Shown here piece after piece: positions 1 through 7,184 of a DNA stretch of 7,397 nucleotides. Position 1 is the first letter of the stretch. The number at the start of each line of letters is the position of its first letter. Position numbers and translations under genes: made by a program. The notes beneath the pieces are model-generated. The model made no database searches. It had not been told where the DNA came from and saw nothing but the letters and a program-made list of their open reading frames with translations. Source of the DNA: Ornithinimicrobium sp. (GTDB lineage: Bacteria > Actinomycetota > Actinomycetes > Actinomycetales > Dermatophilaceae); assembly GCA_030145965.1 (NCBI GenBank), contig JASKZT010000160.1:1-7397 (forward strand), read 5' to 3'.

Positions 1-687
1 CGGGTTGAGCAGCTCGTCGTCGATGATCGCGTTGTACATCCCCATGCAGCCCTCGTCGAAGACGCCGATGATCGCCTTCTCGTCGAGCAGCTGCTCGGCC
101 AGCGCCACGCCCAGGTCGCGCTCGGGCGAGTCAGGCAGGGCGGGCAGGTCGCGCACGTGGCTGGTGTCGTGCTCGACCCGGCCGGTGCGCAGCCAGGTGG
201 CGATGCCCTCGCGGAACCACGCGTCGGTGCCGTCGACCGTCCAGATCGTGGAGTAGGCCTTGCCCATCTTGGTCAGGCCGCCGTTGAGCCCGAGCAGGCC
301 GACCAGGCCGGGCCACTGGCCGGCGAAGTTGGCGACGGTGAGGATCGGGCCCTCGTGCGAGCGCAGGCCCGCGAGCACGTGGTGGCTGTACTGCCAGATC
401 GCCTCGGCCACGATGAGCGGCGCGGTGCGCGGGATGCCGGCGAAGACCTCCAGGCCCATGCGCTGGCTGGAGACGAAGCCGTGCCCGGTCTCGGGGTCGA
501 CCTCGTTGGCCCGCCGCACCGTCCAGCCCTCGTCGGCCAGGGCGCGGGTGAGGATCTCCTCGAGCTCGACCTGGGTGGGCCAGCCGGCGACGTTGGCGGA
601 CTCGCGCAGGTCGCCGCTGGCGACGAGGTAGGCGGTGCGCTCCGGCGCCTCGGGACGCGTCGGCGGGCTCGGCAGGCGGTAGGTCAT
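1..687 (-). CDS. L-fucose/L-arabinose isomerase-like sugar isomerase (3' end outside window)
   Basis: The first 229 residues of a protein that runs off the left edge are visible. They resemble the N-terminal part of cytoplasmic fucose/arabinose isomerase-like proteins, which interconvert an aldose and a ketose using a divalent metal. Recognisable blocks are ANFAGQWPGLVGLLGLNGGL (119-138) and a DEGCMGMYNAIIDDELL stretch (211-227) rich in acidic residues that could bind metal. The ATG at 687 overlaps the kinase stop as ATGA. A GAGGAG site five bases upstream, inside the kinase's last codons, supports this start. Being directly coupled to an FGGY kinase, it probably makes the ketose that the kinase phosphorylates. 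The family assignment is by recognition of these blocks. The exact sugar is unknown, and an isomerase-like protein with another activity cannot be excluded because the C-terminal half is missing. Confidence 0.8.
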   Translation of the reverse strand, partial: MTYRLPSPPTRPEAPERTAYLVASGDLRESANVAGWPTQVELEEILTRALADEGWTVRRANEVDPETGHGFVSSQRMGLEVFAGIPRTAPLIVAEAIWQYSHHVLAGLRSHEGPILTVANFAGQWPGLVGLLGLNGGLTKMGKAYSTIWTVDGTDAWFREGIATWLRTGRVEHDTSHVRDLPALPDSPERDLGVALAEQLLDEKAIIGVFDEGCMGMYNAIIDDELLNP

Positions 688-2195
688 GGGGTCTCCTCGG
701 GGTCGGGGTGGTGGGGGTGGGCGGCCGCCTCCTGCTGCAGGTCGGCGAGGACGTGGGCGACCTCCCGGGTCGCGGGGTAGAGCGCGCGGTAGGCCGCGTA
801 GAGCCGGTCGTAGGTGGGCCGGGTCGTGGGGTCCGGGCGCACGGTGACGGCGGTGGCGTTCCACCGCTCGATGTCGGCGTCCTGCCCGGTCGCGGTGGCC
901 GCGAGCCAGGCCGCGCCGTAGCTGGCGCCGATGCTGGTCCGGCGCACGACCTGCTCGAGGCCGGTGACGTCGCTGACGATCTGGGTCCACAGCCCGCCCT
1001 GCGTGCCGCCGCCGACGGCGACGACGCGCTCGATCGGCACGCCGGCCGCGCGCATCGCCTCGACGTTGTGCCGCACGCCCAGGGCGGTGGCCTCGAGCAT
1101 GGCCCGGTAGAGGTCCCCGCGGGTGTGCGACAGCGTGAGGCCGGCGACGACGCCGCGGGCCTGCGGGTCGAGCACGGGGGTGCGCTCGCCGGCGAAGTAG
1201 GGCAGGACGAGCAGGCCGCGGGCACCGGGCGGGGAGCCGGCGGCCTCGGCGAGCAGGGTCTCGTAGGGGGCGCCCCCGGTCAGGTCGCGCAGCCAGGAGG
1301 TGAGCGCGCCCGAGGTGCTCATGCCCCCGGCGAGGTTGTAGGTGCCCGGCAGCGCGCCGGTCGTGCCCCACATGACCTCGGAGGTGACCGGCTCGGTGCC
1401 GGTCGCGACGAGGAACATCGTCGTGCCGTACATGAGCATGAGGTCGCCCGGACCCTGGGCCCCGACGCTGAGCGCCTCGGTCCAGGCGTCGATCGTGCCG
1501 GTGACCACCGGGGTGCCGGCCGGGATGCCGGCGACCTCCGTGACGGTCGTGCCGGCCGGCTCGCCCGGCCAGCGCAGCGGCGGCAGCTCGAGGTGCTCGG
1601 CGAGGGCGGGCGCCCACTCCTCGTGCCAGGTCTGGGTGGTGCGGTCGAACATCGGGGTGCACTGGCTGGCCGAGTGCAGGTCGAGCACGTAGGAGCCGGT
1701 GAGGCGGCGGGCGAGCCACGACGCCGGCATGAAGACGCGCCGGGCGCGGGACCAGACCTCGGGCTCGTGGTCGCGGACCCAGCGCAGCTTGGGGCCGACG
1801 GCCTGGCTCGACAGAACCGACCCGCACCGCTCGAGGATCTCCTCCCGGCCCCAGGCGGCGTCCAGCTCGGCGATCTGCTCGCGGGCCCGGGTGTCGACGC
1901 CGTAGAGGATGGCGGGGCGGACCGGGCGGTCGTGCTCGTCGACGAGCAGCGCGCACGGCCCCATCCCGCTGACGCCGACGGCGAGGACCTCGACGTCGCC
2001 GGGCGCGGTGAGCTCGGCGGCGAGCTGGCAGAACTCCTCCCACCACACCTCGCCGTCCATCTCGACGTGACCGGGCGCCGGGCGCCGCACGTCGTGGTGG
2101 CGCACCGCGCTGCGCAGGACCTCGCCCTCGGGGGTGACGAGGACGCCCTTGCTGCTCGACGTGCCGACGTCGACGCCGAGGTAGGCGCGGTTCAT
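684..2195 (-). CDS. FGGY-family carbohydrate kinase (xylulokinase-like)
   Basis: A 503-residue protein, the usual full length for the FGGY family, which transfers phosphate from ATP to a sugar or polyol in the cytoplasm. The N-terminal domain opens with the phosphate-binding motif DVGTSSSKG (9-17). The catalytic base is likely D236 in GTIDAW (233-238). The C-terminal actin-like domain has GERTPV (336-341) and the nucleotide-binding glycine stretch GGGTQG (395-400), followed by SIGASYGAAW (421-430). The ATG at 2195 overlaps the regulator's stop (ATGA), and this start places the phosphate motif at the N-terminus as expected. No strong Shine-Dalgarno precedes it, so translation is probably coupled to the gene before. 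The C-terminal tail is rich in His, Pro and Glu. It most likely phosphorylates a ketose made by the isomerase that follows. Xylulose, fuculose, ribulose and related substrates cannot be told apart from sequence alone. Confidence 0.93.
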   Translation of the reverse strand: MNRAYLGVDVGTSSSKGVLVTPEGEVLRSAVRHHDVRRPAPGHVEMDGEVWWEEFCQLAAELTAPGDVEVLAVGVSGMGPCALLVDEHDRPVRPAILYGVDTRAREQIAELDAAWGREEILERCGSVLSSQAVGPKLRWVRDHEPEVWSRARRVFMPASWLARRLTGSYVLDLHSASQCTPMFDRTTQTWHEEWAPALAEHLELPPLRWPGEPAGTTVTEVAGIPAGTPVVTGTIDAWTEALSVGAQGPGDLMLMYGTTMFLVATGTEPVTSEVMWGTTGALPGTYNLAGGMSTSGALTSWLRDLTGGAPYETLLAEAAGSPPGARGLLVLPYFAGERTPVLDPQARGVVAGLTLSHTRGDLYRAMLEATALGVRHNVEAMRAAGVPIERVVAVGGGTQGGLWTQIVSDVTGLEQVVRRTSIGASYGAAWLAATATGQDADIERWNATAVTVRPDPTTRPTYDRLYAAYRALYPATREVAHVLADLQQEAAAHPHHPDPEETP

Positions 2196-3190
2196 CGGGC
2201 GGCCTGCCCGTTCAGCACGCCGGCCAGCGGCTGGGGGGCCCCGGTGGGAAGGGTGAGCACGCGGGGACCCTCGGAGAGACCCTCGAGCCGCTCGACGAAC
2301 ATCTGCGCCGCCCGCGTGCCCATCTTCCTCGGTCCCAGGCGCAGCACGGTGGCGCCGGGCACGTCGGCGGTGGCGAAGGGGACGTCGCCGATGACCGAGA
2401 CGCGTGGCCGCACCGTCGGGGCGACGACGGACAGCGCCTGGAGGACGCCGATGCCGACCATGTTGTTGGTCGCGACGACCGCCTCCGGCGGGTGGGGGAG
2501 GGCCAGCAGCGCCTGCATGGCGCAACGCCCGCCGTCGACGCGGTAGTTGGCGTAGCGCAGCAGCTCGGCGGCCGGGTCGGTGGTGACCGAGGCCATCGCC
2601 TCGGCCCACCCCTGGGCGCGCTCGCGGGCCGTGCTGACCTCCTGCGGACCGGTGATGCAGGCGATCCGGCGCAGCCCCTGCCCGAGCAGGTGCACGGTCG
2701 CGGCCCGGCCCAGGGCGGAGTTGTCGAAGACGACCTGGTCCACGTCGGCGTCGACCCGGCGGTCGATGACCACGATCGTGCGCCCCTTGCGCAGCAGCGG
2801 GCCGAGCTCCGGCGCGGCGCTGGCGGGCGCCAGGATCAGGCCGGCCATCTGCTCCTGGGCCGCGATCTCGACGTACCTCGCCTCCTTGGCCGGGTCGTCG
2901 TCGCTGTTGCACAGGACCAGGGAGAGCCCGGCCTCGCGCGCGACGTCCTCGACCCCACGGGCCACGGCCGTGAAGAACGGGTTCTCCACGTCGGGCACGA
3001 CGAGCGCGACGACGTCGCTGAAGCGGCGCCGCAGCGAGCGCGCCGTGCGGTCGATCGTGTAGTCGAGCTCCGCGGCGGCGCGGCGCACCGCCTCGGCGAC
3101 CTCGGGCGAGACCCCCTTCCCGCTGAGCGCGCGGGACACCGTCGCGGTGGACACGCCCGCCCGGGCGGCCACCTGCGCCATCGTCGTCAT
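2192..3190 (-). CDS. LacI-family transcriptional regulator
   Basis: A 332-residue DNA-binding regulator. The helix-turn-helix covers about residues 4-28 (MAQVAARAGVSTATVSRALS), followed by a hinge ARSLRRR (50-56) of the AxxL type and a periplasmic-binding-protein-like effector domain from about residue 60 (VALVVPDVENPFF, 61-73). R191 in RERAQGW matches the family's effector-contacting arginine. The loop that normally reads GFDD is shortened to GD (268-269), and the usual ND before the next helix is NN (242-243), so the ligand pocket is atypical. The ATG at 3190 is preferred over ATG 3181 because GAGGGG (3198-3203) lies seven bases upstream. It lies 28 bases after the lyase stop and overlaps the kinase start. 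It is probably an autoregulated repressor acting at the paired operators upstream of tctC, released by an imported substrate or intermediate. Confidence 0.95.
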   Translation of the reverse strand: MTTMAQVAARAGVSTATVSRALSGKGVSPEVAEAVRRAAAELDYTIDRTARSLRRRFSDVVALVVPDVENPFFTAVARGVEDVAREAGLSLVLCNSDDDPAKEARYVEIAAQEQMAGLILAPASAAPELGPLLRKGRTIVVIDRRVDADVDQVVFDNSALGRAATVHLLGQGLRRIACITGPQEVSTARERAQGWAEAMASVTTDPAAELLRYANYRVDGGRCAMQALLALPHPPEAVVATNNMVGIGVLQALSVVAPTVRPRVSVIGDVPFATADVPGATVLRLGPRKMGTRAAQMFVERLEGLSEGPRVLTLPTGAPQPLAGVLNGQAAR

Positions 3191-3218
3191 CGGCGATCCC
3201 CTCTGCCTGCGACGGCGC

Positions 3219-4088
3219 TCAGCCGTGCCGCGCGACGGCGCGGGCGACGGCCTCGCGCCCGGCCTCGTCGGGCAGCTCAAGCGCCATCCGGGGGCGGCCG
3301 GCCGGGACGCCGAGGAGGCGGTAGGCCTCCTTCATCCGGGCCATGTCGCCGCCGACGGCGTCGCAGACCTCGTCCACGTCCGCCTGGGCCTGCGCCAGCG
3401 CCGGGGCGTCGCCGGACCCGGCGAGGGCCGCGGCCGCGCGGAACGGGCGGGGCAGCACCGAGGAGACGCCGGAGACCACGCCCTGGGCGCCCACCTCGCC
3501 GACGCGCAGGATGTCGCGGTCGGCGCCGGTGTAGACGACGAACTCGTCCGGGACGACCGCGCGGTAGGCCGCGAGCTGCTCCATCGGCTCCTCGCTGACC
3601 TTGGCGCCCACGATGTTGGGCAGCTGCGCGAGGCGGCCCATGAGGTCGGCGGAGACGGCGTTGCCGGTGCGGCGGGCGTAGGCGTAGACGAAGACGTCCA
3701 GGCCGTCGCAGGCCCGTGCCACCGTGGTGAAGAAGTCGAGCAGCGCCGCGTCGGTGGCCGGCAGGTAGTAGGGCGTGAGCACCGCGACCTCGCGCGCCCC
3801 GGCGGCGCGGGCGGCCTCGACGTGCTGCAGCACCTCGTAGGCGCTGGAGGCGCCGACGTGCACGACGACCCGCATGGTGCCGGCGAGCGTCTCGACGGCG
3901 ACCCGGGCCAGCTCGGCCCGCTCCTGGGTGCTCAGCGAGGGGAACTCGCCGGTGGTGCCGAGGACGAAGGCACCCTCGTTGCCCGACCGGGCGACGAAGT
4001 CGAAGATCGCCCTCGACCCCTCCAGGTCGAGCGAGCCGTCGGCGTGGAAGGCGGTCGGGGTGGCCGTGATGATGGCGGGGGAGGTCAT
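3219..4088 (-). CDS. DapA / N-acetylneuraminate lyase superfamily lyase (2-oxo acid aldolase or dehydratase)
   Basis: A 289-residue TIM-barrel class I lyase of normal length. The family forms a Schiff base between a lysine and a 2-oxo acid such as pyruvate. Visible signatures are GTTGEF (44-49), TPYY (105-108), Y135 and R140 in the segment that usually reads YNxPxRTG (here YAYARRTG), and the Schiff-base lysine K163 in GAKVSEE. The Thr-Tyr-Tyr relay of dihydrodipicolinate synthase is therefore present, but the Asn and Pro of the YNxP segment are replaced. The ATG at 4088 overlaps the tctA stop (ATGA) and has GAGAGG six bases upstream. Its place between a tricarboxylate-type transporter and a sugar regulator argues against lysine biosynthesis. 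It more likely acts on a deoxy sugar acid or similar 2-oxo acid, as an aldolase or as a dehydratase of the 5-keto-4-deoxyglucarate type. The substrate is unresolved. Confidence 0.93.
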   Translation of the reverse strand: MTSPAIITATPTAFHADGSLDLEGSRAIFDFVARSGNEGAFVLGTTGEFPSLSTQERAELARVAVETLAGTMRVVVHVGASSAYEVLQHVEAARAAGAREVAVLTPYYLPATDAALLDFFTTVARACDGLDVFVYAYARRTGNAVSADLMGRLAQLPNIVGAKVSEEPMEQLAAYRAVVPDEFVVYTGADRDILRVGEVGAQGVVSGVSSVLPRPFRAAAALAGSGDAPALAQAQADVDEVCDAVGGDMARMKEAYRLLGVPAGRPRMALELPDEAGREAVARAVARHG

Positions 4089-5653
4089 ACGGTGCCTCTC
4101 TGGGCGGTGGTGTCCTGGTGGTCGTCCGTGCCGGGGGCGGGCGGGCCGTCCTGCGGCGTGCGGCCGCCGCCCCTGCGGGACGCCAGGGCCGAGCGCAGGA
4201 ACGGCCAGACCAGCGACAGCACCGACAGGAGGATGAGGCCGAGCGCGATCGGGCTCCAGACGTCGAGGAACGAGCGGCCCTGGGACAGGACGAGGGTGCG
4301 GGCGAGGTTCTCCTCGGCGATGGGTCCGAGGATGAGGCCGAGCACGACGGGGCCCGCGGGGATGCCGACGCGCTTGAACACCAGGCCGATGACGCCGAAG
4401 ACGAGCATCGTGCCGACGGTGAAGATGTTGTTGGTCGTGGCGAAGGTGCCGACCAGGCAGAAGACGAGGATGACCGGCCAGAGCAGGTGCTGCGGCGTGT
4501 CGAGCAGCCGCACCATCCCGCGCAGCCGCACGAGGCTGGCCACGAGGGAGATGATCGTCGCGACGACCATGATGCCGGCGATGCTGACCAGCAGGTCGGG
4601 CTGCTCGGTGAAGAGCCGCGGGCCCGGCTGCAGGCCCCAGACCAGCATCGAGCCGATCATGACGGCCATGACCGAGTCACCGGGGATGCCCAGGGCCATC
4701 GTCGTCGTCAGCGAGCCGCCGAGGGTGGCGCTGGAGGCGGTGTCGGCCGCCACGACCCCCTCGATGTTGCCCTTGCCGTAGCTGTCCTTGGTCTTGGACG
4801 CGCGGCGGGCGCGGTCCCAGCCGATGAGGCCGGCGATGTCACCGCCGGCGGCGGGGACGAGCCCGACGCCCATCCCCACGCCCGTCGCGATGGCGAAGGG
4901 CTTGCCGGAGCGGCGGATCTCCTCGCGGTTGGGCCACCAGCGGCCCAGGGAGGAGATCGGGCGCACCTTGTTGGCGTGCGCGGTGAGGATCTGGTCGAAC
5001 AGCTCGGCGATGCCGAAGAGGCCGATGATGACGGCGATGAAGTTGAACCCGTCCTGCGCCAGGTTGAGGTTGCCGAAGGTGAAACGGCTGTCGCCGGTGG
5101 CGCTGTAGAGCCCGACGGTTCCGAGGAGCAGGCCGATGACGCCCGCGAGGACCCCCTTGAGCACCGAGGCGCTGGAGATGCCGATCATCACCGTCAGGCC
5201 GAAGACGACCAGGGCGAAGAGCTCGGGGGAGCGGAAGTAGTCGCGGGCCAGCGTCGCGACGGGGATCGCCGCGACGACGAAGAGCACGAGGCTGGCGAGG
5301 ATCGCCATCGCCGAGACGAGCGCCGAGACCGTCAGCGCCAGGCCCGCCTCGCCCTTCTTGGCCATCGGGTAGCCGTCGAACGTCGTGGCGATGGAGGCCG
5401 GCGTGCCCGGGGCGTTGATGAGGATGGCCGGGATCCGGTCCCCGAAGTTGGCGGCGACGTAGATCGTCAGCAGCACCGCCAGGCCCGGGACGGGGTCCAT
5501 CGTCAGGGTGAAGCCTGCGGCCAGCGCGACGGCCATGGTCGCGGTGACCCCGGGAAAGGCCCCGACGAGCAGACCGAGGAAGAGGCCGATCACCATCGAC
5601 CAGGCGACCTGCAGGGAGAGGAGGGCTCCCAGGCCCTCGGCGACGGCGTTCAC
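4085..5653 (-). CDS. tctA: Tripartite tricarboxylate transporter, large membrane subunit TctA
   Basis: A 522-residue polytopic membrane protein, close to the usual 500 residues. With TctB it forms the ion-coupled permease that takes substrate from the TctC binding protein. About a dozen hydrophobic segments are seen, for example near 17-37, 106-134, 146-182, 203-220, 313-340, 355-376, 392-428 and 466-488. The family's two glycine/proline motifs are present: GLLVGAFPGVTATMA (27-41) and GVGLVPAAGGDIAG (262-275). Other conserved stretches are ILINAPGTPASIATTFDGYP (77-96) and LGIPGD (321-326). Two normally well-kept spots differ: the usual GGS is GDR (71-73), and the region usually close to PEAANNA is ADTASSA (303-309). 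The GTG at 5653 overlaps the tctB stop (GTGA) and has GAGGAT six bases upstream. A longer in-frame extension would only overlap tctB. The last 30 residues are a hydrophilic tail. Confidence 0.95.
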   Translation of the reverse strand: MNAVAEGLGALLSLQVAWSMVIGLFLGLLVGAFPGVTATMAVALAAGFTLTMDPVPGLAVLLTIYVAANFGDRIPAILINAPGTPASIATTFDGYPMAKKGEAGLALTVSALVSAMAILASLVLFVVAAIPVATLARDYFRSPELFALVVFGLTVMIGISSASVLKGVLAGVIGLLLGTVGLYSATGDSRFTFGNLNLAQDGFNFIAVIIGLFGIAELFDQILTAHANKVRPISSLGRWWPNREEIRRSGKPFAIATGVGMGVGLVPAAGGDIAGLIGWDRARRASKTKDSYGKGNIEGVVAADTASSATLGGSLTTTMALGIPGDSVMAVMIGSMLVWGLQPGPRLFTEQPDLLVSIAGIMVVATIISLVASLVRLRGMVRLLDTPQHLLWPVILVFCLVGTFATTNNIFTVGTMLVFGVIGLVFKRVGIPAGPVVLGLILGPIAEENLARTLVLSQGRSFLDVWSPIALGLILLSVLSLVWPFLRSALASRRGGGRTPQDGPPAPGTDDHQDTTAQRGTV

Positions 5654-6198
5654 AGGGGGATCCTCAGGAGGGTGCCGAAGACGAGGTAGGTGAGCACGGT
5701 CGTCAGCACGGGGAAGAGCAGGAGCGACGTCCAGGTCCGGCCGCCGTAGAGCCAGACGAGCCCGGCCAGCAGCAGGGGGCAGGCGTAGGGGAAGACCCGC
5801 AGCTCGTACCCGAGCAGGACGACCTCGCGCAGGTTCCACACCGCGACGAAGGCGGCGGTGGCCAGCACGGTGAGGGCCAGTCGGCCCAGGCCGCCGCCAC
5901 GGACGCGCTCGAGGTCCGTGCGCTCGTCCGCCGGGCGGACGAGGACGACGACGAGGCGCCAGGCGGCGGCCACGAAGCCGGCCCAGGCGAGGACGGTCGG
6001 CCAGAACCGGGCGTCGATCTGGCCCGGCCCGGCCTCCCGTCGCAGCTCGATCTGACGGGCGAGGACCAGGACCACCACCATGAGCAGCAGGCCCAGCGCC
6101 GCGACCGCGATCTCCATCGTCCGCGAAGGAGCCGGCGGCTCCTCGTGGACCACGGTGGCGTCGGTGACGACCCCGTGGGGGGTCCCGGTCTCGCTCAT
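5650..6198 (-). CDS. tctB: Tripartite tricarboxylate transporter, small membrane subunit TctB
   Basis: A 182-residue membrane protein within the usual TctB range. It has a cytoplasmic-looking N-terminal 28 residues and then hydrophobic segments near 29-47, 66-88, 105-121, 133-150 and 155-177. An arginine/aspartate-rich loop (88-103) separates the second and third. The GQIDARFWPTVLAW stretch (59-72) resembles the family's conserved G-x-x-x-x-FP entry to the second helix. TctB supports the large subunit TctA, and its own biochemical role is poorly defined in the family. The start ATG at 6198 comes four bases after the tctC stop. No strong ribosome binding site is visible there, so it is likely coupled to tctC. 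Its identity rests on topology, size and its place between tctC and tctA, because TctB sequences diverge strongly. Confidence 0.9.
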   Translation of the reverse strand: MSETGTPHGVVTDATVVHEEPPAPSRTMEIAVAALGLLLMVVVLVLARQIELRREAGPGQIDARFWPTVLAWAGFVAAAWRLVVVLVRPADERTDLERVRGGGLGRLALTVLATAAFVAVWNLREVVLLGYELRVFPYACPLLLAGLVWLYGGRTWTSLLLFPVLTTVLTYLVFGTLLRIPL

Positions 6199-6202
6199 CG
6201 GG

Positions 6203-7168
6203 TCACTCGCCCAGGAGCGACTGGAACGCGTCGAACTGCTCGTTGACGAAGGAGGTGAACTCCTCGGAGTCGCGGTAGACGACGAGGTTGCCCGCGTTCT
6301 CCTGGAAGTCCTGGTAGCCCTCGGACTCGACGGCCTCCGCGACGGCGGACTCCAGCGTGGAGACGACGTCCTCGGGGGTGTCGGCCTGGGTGTAGATGCC
6401 GCCCCAGCCGCCGAACTGCACGGGCTCGCCGGCGGCCTCCTCGACGGTGGGCACGTCGGGCAGGTCGCGGTGGCGCTCGTCGTGCATGACGCCGAGGATG
6501 CGCACGGCGTCCCCCTGGGCGATCGCCTCGCCGGCGCCGGAGACGGCCGCCTCCACCTCGCCGGAGGCGGCGGCCGACACGGCGGTCGCGCCACCGTCGT
6601 AGGGGACGGGCGTGAAGCTCGTGCCCAGGGCCTCGTTCAGGCCCAGGGTCGCGGCCTCCCAGATGGAGCCGGCGCCGGAGTTGGAGACGGTGACGTCACC
6701 CTCGCTCGCGGCGTCCACCAGGTCCTGGAGGGTCTCGTACTCCGAGCTGGCCGAGACGGTGATGACGCCCGGCGCGAGCATGATCTGGCCGATGAAGGTG
6801 TAGTTCTCCGGGAGCACGTCAGCGCCCTGGGTGGTGTTGAGCATCGAGATCTCCACCGGGCCGAAGCCGATGACCGTGCCGTCCGCCGGCTGCTTGCCGA
6901 CGTACTCCATGGCGATGGCGCCCGAGGCGCCGGGCATGTTCTCGGGGATGACGTTCACGTCGAGGATGCCCTCGAGCTCGTTGGCCAGCGCGCGGCTGGA
7001 CAGGTCCGAGCCGCCGCCCGGGTCCGCCTGGATGATGAGGCGGATGTCCTCGGTCGGGTAGTCCGAGCCGTCGGCGGAGCCGTCGGAGGCCTTGGAGCAG
7101 CCGGCCAGGGTGAGGGCGAGGGCCGCCACGCCGACGGGCACGAGGCGGACGGGACGAGACATGGTCAT
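6203..7168 (-). CDS. tctC: Tripartite tricarboxylate transporter substrate-binding lipoprotein, TctC (Bug family)
   Basis: A 321-residue extracytoplasmic binding protein, normal length for the Bug family. The N-terminus is a lipoprotein signal: basic start (MSRPVR), hydrophobic core, then the lipobox LAGC with C24 as the lipidated residue, followed by a Ser/Gly/Asp-rich linker to about residue 36. The mature domain starts with IRLIIQADPGGGSDLSSRAL (42-61), the Bug ligand-binding loop. It is followed by VIPENMPGASG (73-83), the DG before the next strand (96-97), and SNSGAGSIWEAA (162-173), the second ligand loop. The ATG at 7168 is chosen over ATG 7162 because AAGGAG lies five bases before it; both give the same signal peptide apart from two residues. 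It is the first gene of the operon and would catch the substrate outside the membrane for TctAB. Bug proteins usually bind carboxylates, but this ligand cannot be read from sequence. Confidence 0.96.
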   Translation of the reverse strand: MTMSRPVRLVPVGVAALALTLAGCSKASDGSADGSDYPTEDIRLIIQADPGGGSDLSSRALANELEGILDVNVIPENMPGASGAIAMEYVGKQPADGTVIGFGPVEISMLNTTQGADVLPENYTFIGQIMLAPGVITVSASSEYETLQDLVDAASEGDVTVSNSGAGSIWEAATLGLNEALGTSFTPVPYDGGATAVSAAASGEVEAAVSGAGEAIAQGDAVRILGVMHDERHRDLPDVPTVEEAAGEPVQFGGWGGIYTQADTPEDVVSTLESAVAEAVESEGYQDFQENAGNLVVYRDSEEFTSFVNEQFDAFQSLLGE

Positions 7169-7172
7169 GTGG

Positions 7173-7180
7173 ACTCCTTT
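7173..7180 (-). promoter_or_regulatory. Ribosome binding site of tctC
   Basis: AAAGGAGT on the minus strand is the strongest Shine-Dalgarno sequence in the window. GGAG lies five bases from ATG 7168 and eleven from ATG 7162, which decides the start for 7168. Later genes have weaker sites or rely on overlapping stops, so most ribosome entry is probably at tctC, with high output of the binding protein. Confidence 0.8.
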
Positions 7181-7184
7181 GTCG

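Noticed and set aside
131..1225. Minus-strand frame overlapping the isomerase and kinase in another phase
   Set aside because: Ser/Pro/Arg-rich translation without motifs. The true frames here are the kinase and isomerase.
708..2546. Long plus-strand open frame opposite the kinase and regulator
   Set aside because: Translation is low-complexity Gly/Ala/Arg/Asp-rich with no family motif. It lies opposite two clearly real genes and is a product of GC-rich codon bias.
3191..3280. 30-residue N-terminal extension of the LacI-family regulator
   Set aside because: LacI-family proteins start a few residues before the helix-turn-helix. The extension is Arg/Pro-rich and overlaps the lyase end.
3219..4088. 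Assignment as lysine-biosynthesis dapA
   Set aside because: The catalytic residues alone are shared across the superfamily. The operon context and the changed YNxP segment favour a catabolic lyase.
3147..4781. Long plus-strand open frame opposite the lyase and tctA
   Set aside because: It is antisense to genes with clear motifs, has no recognisable domain and no convincing ribosome binding site.
4118..5689. 523-residue plus-strand open frame opposite tctA
   Set aside because: The extremely charged, Asp/Glu/Arg/His-rich product is the mirror of a hydrophobic membrane-protein gene and is not a credible protein.
5654..5839. N-terminal extension of tctA up to the farthest ATG
   Set aside because: It would lie wholly within tctB, adds a Pro/Arg-rich stretch unlike the family, and the GTG at 5653 has a ribosome binding site and a 4-base overlap.
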